Part shown: in pieces, positions 58,655 through 64,000 of the stretch | How the letters are laid out: each line of letters starts with the position of its first letter | How positions within the stretch are numbered: position 1 is the first letter of the stretch | DNA from: Pseudodesulfovibrio sp. | GTDB taxonomy: Bacteria > Desulfobacterota > Desulfovibrionia > Desulfovibrionales > Desulfovibrionaceae | Length of the DNA: 64,000 bases | Direction: 5' to 3' | NCBI GenBank assembly: GCA_016744135.1 | Contig: JADGEX010000001.1 | Location: 2,367,029 to 2,431,028 of the forward strand | The notes under the pieces: model-generated | What the model was told of the DNA's origin: nothing | Database searches by the model: none | What the model saw: only the letters and a program-made list of their open reading frames with translations | Translations under genes and position numbers: made by a program

Positions 58655-59466
58655 TGAATTCAATGACAGGGAACACCACAGAATTTATCGAAATACCGGG
58701 ATTGGACGGGGTCAGCGTGGTTCGCCACGCTGGGCCTTCTCCGACAGACGCACGGCATATGCACCAGTCCTTGTGTATTGGTGTGGTGTTGTCCGGTAAA
58801 CGGCGGCTCAAGATTAAAAACGCTTGGTATACGGTTTTGGCGGGGCAGAGTCTGATAATCCCGCCGGAGGTTTCCCATGCGTGTCCAGATGCCGGAGAGT
58901 GTGAATATTGTATGGTCAGCATCTCCCTTTGCAGTCTTGAAGCTGTTGGTTTCGATTCGGCGGCTTTGCGTGGGATAAAACCGGTCAGCGATGATCCGGC
59001 TTGTTTCGGGGCAATTATCGGATTGGCAGACATGGCTGAGACCCCGGCCTCACAATTGGAACGACAGGGCGCTTTTCTGCGCTTGTTGGAGCTTCTTTGT
59101 ACAAATGTCTGTCTTGAACAAGTTTGTTTGTCTGAGTCGGATCGAATCGTCCGAGTCAGGCGTGAATTGGAAGAGCGATGCGTTGAGGATGTTCCACTCA
59201 AGAGACTTGCTTGGTTGGCCGGATGCAGTCCTTGTCGATTGAACCGGGATTTTGCTTTGGTTGTAGGGATGCCGCCGCATGAATATCAGGCCATGCAGCG
59301 TGTGCGTCGGGTGAAAACGAGTATCCGTTCAGGCAAAAGTTTGGCAGACAGTGCCGTTGAAGCCGGGTTTTCCGATCAGAGTCACATGACCCGCTGTTTT
59401 AAAAAAATAATGGGCATGACACCGGGGAAATTTTCGCAAGGATTGCCATCCTCCCGTTTGGATTGA
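58654..59466 (+). CDS. AraC family transcriptional regulator coupled to a cupin gene
   Basis: 270 residues from ATG 58654, which overlaps the cupin stop. The N-terminal cupin-like domain contains RRLKIKNAWYTVLAGQSLIIPPEVSHACP and several Cys; the C-terminal AraC domain (about 165-265) has two HTH motifs with LAWLAGCSPCRLNRDFALVVG and GFSDQSHMTRCFKKIMGMTPGKF. Together with the cupin it probably forms a self-contained sensing and regulatory pair. Confidence 0.9.
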   Translation: MNSMTGNTTEFIEIPGLDGVSVVRHAGPSPTDARHMHQSLCIGVVLSGKRRLKIKNAWYTVLAGQSLIIPPEVSHACPDAGECEYCMVSISLCSLEAVGFDSAALRGIKPVSDDPACFGAIIGLADMAETPASQLERQGAFLRLLELLCTNVCLEQVCLSESDRIVRVRRELEERCVEDVPLKRLAWLAGCSPCRLNRDFALVVGMPPHEYQAMQRVRRVKTSIRSGKSLADSAVEAGFSDQSHMTRCFKKIMGMTPGKFSQGLPSSRLD

Positions 59467-59609
59467 GTTTCTTTTCAGTCCTTTTTGTTCCTTTAAAATA
59501 TGGTGCTTTCCAGAGACTCACATCGGGCGGACCATCCGGGGAATCGTCACACGATTTTCATTGACTTTTCCCCGCAGGGCCTTACTTTTTGGCCGTGAGC
59601 GTACCAATA

Positions 59610-60506
59610 ATGAAATGTATTTTTGCTATAATCGCGTTTGTCGTAACCGCCCTGATTCCTGACCTGGCACATGCATGGGGTCCCGGCGTCCATCTTGCGC
59701 TGGGCAATTCTGTGCTGGCCGATATAGGGTGTTTGCCACCTTTGGTGGCCGCTTTGTTGGACCGGCATCGGAACGCTTTTTTGTATGGCTGTTTGTCAGC
59801 AGATATTTTCATTGGCAAAGGGACTAATTTTCGCCCAGGACACAGCCATAATTGGGTTACAGGATTCAAGCTGCTTAATTCGGCCAAAGAAGCCCGAGTG
59901 CTTGCCTATGGGTACGGCTATCTGACACATCTGGCCGCTGATGTTGTCGCCCATAACTACTTTGTCCCCAATGCGCTTATGGATATGAATTCCGGTTCCA
60001 AGTTGTCCCACGTCTATGTGGAGGCACAGGCTGACCGGAATTTCAGGCGTGAGCAGGAAACCGCTTTGTCCCTGTTCCGTCGGCCGAATCGAGATTCAGA
60101 CGATACGCTGCTTTCTGCTATGGATAAACGGCGTTTCCCGTTTGTGGTCAAAAAACAGATCCTTAAGGGCAGTCTTACCGTGACCGGGCGCAAGACATGG
60201 GGCACCTCCTTGAGATTGGCTGATCGACTTTTGCCCGGACCTCGTGTTAATCGTCACTTGGACGAGATGTTCACCCTGTCTCAAAATATTATTTTTGATT
60301 TCCTGGCTGACCCCAAGGCCTCTCCTGCTGTGTCATTTGATCCTATCGGCAGTGGGAATTTACGCCGGGTTCGTGATATTCGTATAAAGCGACAGGCCGG
60401 TGCTTTGATTCCTTCTATCAAATTCCAACCGCATGAAAGTCTGACGGATATCGCCAGTCCTGTCATACACACAGCTCCTTCTTTCGGGGCCACTGTCGGT
60501 GGCTGA
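59610..60506 (+). CDS. Exported zinc-dependent phospholipase C family protein
   Basis: 298 residues from ATG 59610, which gives a clear signal peptide (residues 1-22, ending DLAHA). The mature N-terminus WGPGVHLALG supplies the Trp and His of the zinc_dep_PLC fold; further His/Asp ligands appear in FLYGCLSADIFIGKG, GHSHNWVTGF, YLTHLAADVVAHNYFVP. A likely role is lipid headgroup hydrolysis in the periplasm or outside the cell; the substrate is not determined. Confidence 0.85.
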   Translation: MKCIFAIIAFVVTALIPDLAHAWGPGVHLALGNSVLADIGCLPPLVAALLDRHRNAFLYGCLSADIFIGKGTNFRPGHSHNWVTGFKLLNSAKEARVLAYGYGYLTHLAADVVAHNYFVPNALMDMNSGSKLSHVYVEAQADRNFRREQETALSLFRRPNRDSDDTLLSAMDKRRFPFVVKKQILKGSLTVTGRKTWGTSLRLADRLLPGPRVNRHLDEMFTLSQNIIFDFLADPKASPAVSFDPIGSGNLRRVRDIRIKRQAGALIPSIKFQPHESLTDIASPVIHTAPSFGATVGG

Positions 60507-60621
60507 TTTTTCTGACCAATTCCGATAGACATTTTGGAATAGATTCCACTTTGACAGCACTTTTGCTATGGTGCCGCGAAGTTGTTGTGTAATCTTATGC
60601 CCATTACGGATTTTTATCACC

Positions 60622-62919
60622 ATGCTCAAACGATTTATCTATCTAATTCCTCTGCTTGCCGGATTGGCCGTGGCTGCCGTCGTGGCTTTTGGGTATGTGG
60701 CAGATCGGGATAATCATACTGAAAAGATTCGAGCAGACGTACTTCATATTCTTAATGATGTTGCCGCAAGGCTTGAGGGGGCACTTGACGCCAAACAACA
60801 TCTGATTACGGCGTTGCGTTCATCGATTCAGGCGAATCCGGATATACAGCAGGAGTTGTTTCAGACTCTGTCCAAGGGATTGCTCGTTCACGTCGGGAGC
60901 GTTCGTTCGGTGTGGCTCGCCAAAGATAATGTGGTGAGTCATGTGTATCCGGCCACTGATACCGGACACGCCATGGGGCGTTCGTTGCTTAAGAGTGGGC
61001 CGGTGCTGGCGCGAGGTTTGGCTTTGCGGGCTCAGGAGACTGGAGCAGTTCAGATGATTGTTCCGGGTCAGGACAGCAAGGAAGTCACCGAGATCATGTT
61101 TTTTGCTCCGGTGTCGGTCACGTTGCCGGACGGAAGCAGTTATTATTGGGGCCAGGTCGTCATATGCCTCGATATTCAAGCTTTTTATAGCAAGGTCGGA
61201 TTTTCTGATGCCTATCCAGGCATTTCACTCGCATTGCGGAAACCCGAGAATTTATCTTCCAAAGAAGTCGTGTTGGCCGGTGTGCCTATGGTTTTTGACA
61301 TGGCTCCTCTGGTTCATAATATTTCGGTTCCCATGGGGACATGGGATTTGGCAGCTGTGCCGCAGGGGGGATGGACCACGTCTCCGTACAAGGTATACAT
61401 TCTCGTTGGCGGAATTATTTGCATCCTGTTGGTTCCAGTTTCTTTTTGGGCTGTTTTGGTCATGATTATGGGGCGGCTTGCCGACCGCGAGAAGTACCGA
61501 AATTTGGTTCAGAATGCCAAATCCATTATTTTACGTATCGATATGGCCGGGGAGATTGTTTTCTGTAATGAGTATGCGGAGCAATTTTATGGCTATAAAC
61601 GTGGGGAGCTTATCGGTAAGCCCTTGATTGGAACCCTGATTCCTAAAAAGGATATGGAAGGGCAGTCCATGAAACGATATCTTGGGCGTTTGCTCAAGAA
61701 TCCATCCGCCCATCCATTCAACGAGATAATGAATGTTCGCAAGAATGGCGAAATCGTATGGGTTGCCTGGGCCAATGATTCGGTGCTGACTCGTGACAAA
61801 ACCATGGTCGGCCTATTGTGTGTCGGCACGGATATCACGGACCGCAAGCTTATGGAAGAGGCTCTCAGACAGCGGGAAAAACAATACCGTCTTTTGGCTG
61901 AAAATGTGACAGATGTTATTTGGGGGTTGGATGCAGACTTGCGTTTTACCTATATCAGCCCCTCTGATGAAGTCGTGCGTGGGTACAAACGATATGACGT
62001 TTTGGGACGTTTTCTTGATGATTTTTTGACTCCGTCGTCCCGTGCTCGATTTAAGGGTGCACTCGTTCTTTTGGAAGAACAGGGCGAGAATCCGGCTCAA
62101 CCTCCATCCACTACCGAGGCTTTGGAGTTCTTGTGCGCTGATGGTTCCACGGTTTGGCTGGAGTGTCATCTGGGTATTTTGCTTAATGAGGAAGGGGATA
62201 AGCTTGGTGTTCAGGGTGTTGGCCGTGACATTACTGATCGCAAGCTGGCCGAGGCCCTGCGTGAGGACGTGGAGCGTATGGCGCGGCATGATCTCAAGAC
62301 TCCCCTGGGCGCAGTCATCAGTCTTCCCGGTGAGGTTCGTCGGTTGGGTGGGTTGAATGCGGATCAGGATGCCATGCTGGAGACTATCGAAGACGCCGGT
62401 GAGACCATGCTTCAGCTTATCAACCGGTCTCTCGATTTGTATAAGATGGAGCGCGGTACATATGTTCTGGCCAAGTCAGGAGTGGATTTGTTGCGGATGG
62501 TGGAACGTATTAAGGCCGAGGCTATGCCGCAGATTCGAAGCAAGGGAATCAGTGTGGGCATTGAAGTGCGATCCGGCCAACAGGCGGATGCGTTTCTTGC
62601 CACAGTGGACGAGGAATTGTTTCGTTCCATGCTTTCTAATCTTATCATCAATGCGCTTCAGGCCTCCCCGGAGTCTGGTTCAATTTCCATAGTTTTGGAG
62701 AAGAATGGCATTTTGACGCTTGCCATCCGTAACCAGGGAGAAGTGGCTCATCACCTTCGTGATACTTTTTTTGATAAATATTCAACAGCCAATACCCCTG
62801 GGGGGTCTGGGCTTGGAACGTATTCCGCTCGCCTTATTGCTCGTACACATGGTGGCGATATTATTGTGGAAACGGATATCCCCGGTCAAACCAGCGTGGT
62901 CGTGACGCTGCCTGTCTGA
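60622..62919 (+). CDS. CHASE-like/PAS membrane sensor histidine kinase
   Basis: 765 residues from ATG 60622; a longer frame has a non-conserved N-terminus. Two transmembrane helices (about 5-27 and 260-285) flank a periplasmic CHASE-like domain. Then come two PAS domains (about 295-420 and 430-545), a HisKA-like region with RHDLKTPLGAVISLP as the phosphoacceptor box, and HATPase_c with NLIINALQASPESG and GGSGLGTYSARLIARTHGG. The HDLKTP box differs slightly from the common SHELRTP type. No cognate response regulator is adjacent. Confidence 0.88.
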   Translation: MLKRFIYLIPLLAGLAVAAVVAFGYVADRDNHTEKIRADVLHILNDVAARLEGALDAKQHLITALRSSIQANPDIQQELFQTLSKGLLVHVGSVRSVWLAKDNVVSHVYPATDTGHAMGRSLLKSGPVLARGLALRAQETGAVQMIVPGQDSKEVTEIMFFAPVSVTLPDGSSYYWGQVVICLDIQAFYSKVGFSDAYPGISLALRKPENLSSKEVVLAGVPMVFDMAPLVHNISVPMGTWDLAAVPQGGWTTSPYKVYILVGGIICILLVPVSFWAVLVMIMGRLADREKYRNLVQNAKSIILRIDMAGEIVFCNEYAEQFYGYKRGELIGKPLIGTLIPKKDMEGQSMKRYLGRLLKNPSAHPFNEIMNVRKNGEIVWVAWANDSVLTRDKTMVGLLCVGTDITDRKLMEEALRQREKQYRLLAENVTDVIWGLDADLRFTYISPSDEVVRGYKRYDVLGRFLDDFLTPSSRARFKGALVLLEEQGENPAQPPSTTEALEFLCADGSTVWLECHLGILLNEEGDKLGVQGVGRDITDRKLAEALREDVERMARHDLKTPLGAVISLPGEVRRLGGLNADQDAMLETIEDAGETMLQLINRSLDLYKMERGTYVLAKSGVDLLRMVERIKAEAMPQIRSKGISVGIEVRSGQQADAFLATVDEELFRSMLSNLIINALQASPESGSISIVLEKNGILTLAIRNQGEVAHHLRDTFFDKYSTANTPGGSGLGTYSARLIARTHGGDIIVETDIPGQTSVVVTLPV

Positions 62920-62942
62920 TTGTTCATGAATGTTTGTTATGC

Positions 62943-62977
62943 GAACGGCGCACCCTGCAAATCAGGGTGCGCCGTTC
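62943..62977. terminator. Terminator between the kinase gene and the flavoprotein gene
   Basis: Fifteen-base-pair perfect stem GAACGGCGCACCCTG/CAGGGTGCGCCGTTC with loop CAAAT and a short T-run, between convergent genes. Confidence 0.88.
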
Positions 62978-62999
62978 TTTATGGAGGTGTGTCTAAAAA

Positions 63000-63572
63000 T
63001 TATGCGAGTTTTTTCATGAGCCAGGCCATGTTCTTACCGAGAATGTCCATGGTCTCCATGCCTTCCACATCTTGTGTTATTTCACCCTTGTTCATGCCAA
63101 AGCCCATGTTCCAGTAATGGGAACCAGGGACAACCATTTGTCCGATGAAAAAGAAGGCGTTTAAGGTGTTGAAGGTCTGGATGGCACCACCGCGACGGGC
63201 GACCGCGACACTTGCGCCGACTTTGCGGGCGAACATGTCGTCATTAGCTCTGGCGACCATTCCGGCTCGGTCAATGAGTGCGCTCATTTCCGTGGAAATG
63301 GTGGCAAAATAGGTCGGGGAGCCGAGAATAATGCCGTCAGCGTCGTCCATGGCCGCAATACAGTCGTTGACGAAGTCATTTTTAACGGCACATTTGCGAT
63401 CCTTGTTTTTGAAACATTTCATGCAGGCGATACAACCGTGCATTTTTTTGCCGCCGAGTTCGATGAGTTCTGTCTCAATACCTTCGGCTTCAAGTTTCGT
63501 GAAAACGCGATTGATCATTTCTTTGGTGTTGCCACCCTTTCGGGCGGATCCATTAAAAGCGACTACTTTCAT
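63000..63572 (-). CDS. Flavodoxin-like NAD(P)H-dependent FMN reductase family protein
   Basis: 190 residues. Flavodoxin fold with the FMN phosphate loop NGSARKGGNTKEM, a Cys-rich segment GCIACMKCFKNKDRKCAVKNDF (about residues 46-67; positions fit the iron-sulfur flavoprotein group) and the isoalloxazine loop GSPTYFATISTEM. Iron-sulfur flavoproteins of this group transfer electrons in anaerobes. It is upstream (minus strand) of nothing else but follows the nitroreductase gene with a 9-bp gap, so the two are probably cotranscribed. Confidence 0.88.
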   Translation of the reverse strand: MKVVAFNGSARKGGNTKEMINRVFTKLEAEGIETELIELGGKKMHGCIACMKCFKNKDRKCAVKNDFVNDCIAAMDDADGIILGSPTYFATISTEMSALIDRAGMVARANDDMFARKVGASVAVARRGGAIQTFNTLNAFFFIGQMVVPGSHYWNMGFGMNKGEITQDVEGMETMDILGKNMAWLMKKLA

Positions 63573-63581
63573 AATATTCTC

Positions 63582-64000
63582 CTAATACGTGTTGTAATGA
63601 ATCCGATCATCTTGAAAGCGGCTTTCGGATTTAAGTTGTTGCGCAGGCCAGCCGATGGGGGCGAATCCGAGAGGAATGACATGCTCTGGCAAATTGAACA
63701 TTTCCTTGAAGGCTTTGAGTCTTTCCTCGACGGGATGGATGCCGGTCCAGACAGCACCTAGGCCAAGTCCGTGCGCTGCCAACAGGAGGTTTTGCATGGC
63801 TGCCGAGCAATCTTGTACCCAGTATCCCGGAAATTTTTCCTTGCTCAGGTCTGCGCAGACAATAATGCCGAGCGCGGCCTGAGTGACCATTTTCATATGG
63901 ACATGAATACCGGCCATGCCATCGAGTTTCTTGCGATCATTGACAACAATGAATCTCCATGGTTGGGCGTTGCCCGCGCTTGGAGCCATCATGGCAGCTT
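63582..64000 (-). CDS. Nitroreductase family protein, 5' truncated by the window edge
   Basis: About 138 residues visible; the frame continues off the window with AA before MMAPSAGNAQPWRF, and typical members have about 25-30 residues more, including the RRSIRKY flavin-binding start. The visible portion has APSAGNAQPW (FMN binding), QDCSAAMQNLLLAAHGLGLGAVWTGIHP and the C-terminal LGFAPIGWPAQ. FMN-dependent oxidoreductase; substrate unknown. Its gene precedes the flavodoxin-like gene. Confidence 0.9.
   Translation of the reverse strand, partial: AAMMAPSAGNAQPWRFIVVNDRKKLDGMAGIHVHMKMVTQAALGIIVCADLSKEKFPGYWVQDCSAAMQNLLLAAHGLGLGAVWTGIHPVEERLKAFKEMFNLPEHVIPLGFAPIGWPAQQLKSESRFQDDRIHYNTY

Overview
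The window reads as chromosomal DNA of a mesophilic sulfate-reducing member of the Desulfovibrionaceae (Pseudodesulfovibrio/Desulfovibrio-like). The pointers are a Ni-CODH with its CooC maturation ATPase, a selenocysteine-containing periplasmic formate dehydrogenase with a cytochrome c3-type partner, a class III ribonucleotide reductase, and a generally intermediate GC content. The genus assignment is inference; no rRNA is present.

Layout. 1-4.6 kb: 5'-truncated cooS, cooC and a PAS sensor kinase. 4.6-7.5 kb: small protein gene and nrdD behind a cobalamin riboswitch (minus strand). 7.5-9.4 kb: low-GC membrane protein plus a short Rhs protein. 9.8-12.3 kb: SulP transporter and an exported GlcG/HbpS-like protein. 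12.6-16.4 kb: a translationally coupled CotH / DUF4956 / VTC operon. 16.5-19.3 kb: LysE exporter, AraC regulator, purine nucleoside permease. 19.6-24.1 kb: an AT-richer formate dehydrogenase operon (small unknown protein, FdhA with an in-frame UGA, FdhB, tetraheme cytochrome).

24.7-40.7 kb is an integration hot spot at tRNA-Arg(TCT). The full tRNA lies at 40598-40674 (minus). A 47-bp perfect copy of its 3' end is at 25789-25835 and a decayed third copy at 24713-24759. Between the first two lies a ~14.8-kb island with an integrase next to the tRNA, an AlpA-like HTH protein, a second tyrosine recombinase, ~550 nt of dense non-coding secondary structure, two unknown proteins with possible defence roles, and a type I restriction-modification operon with two extra genes inserted between hsdR and hsdM. 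A low-GC YaaA-family gene sits between the two outer tRNA scars.

40.7-44.7 kb: YjbQ, a Pyr_excise-type DNA repair protein, an unknown protein, then an isolated phage-type major capsid gene with small neighbours but no portal, terminase or tail genes. 44.7-49.1 kb: MBL hydrolase, exported SNase-like nuclease, RlmB-type methyltransferase, MltD-type lipoprotein. 49.3-52.3 kb: rpsA behind a structured leader containing an 8-codon ORF, then sppA. 52.3-53.3 kb is non-coding with several palindromes. 53.3-64 kb: HDAC-like/hydantoinase operon, NmrA-like protein, HD-GYP protein, cupin-AraC pair, a zinc-dependent PLC-like protein, a CHASE/PAS kinase, a flavodoxin-like reductase, and a nitroreductase cut by the window end.

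The most unusual items are the island and its structured non-coding stretch, the type I RM operon with an embedded nuclease-like gene, the orphan capsid cluster, the rpsA leader, the CotH/DUF4956/VTC operon, and a modular repeat that abuts stop codons and, at cooC, supplies the Shine-Dalgarno sequence.
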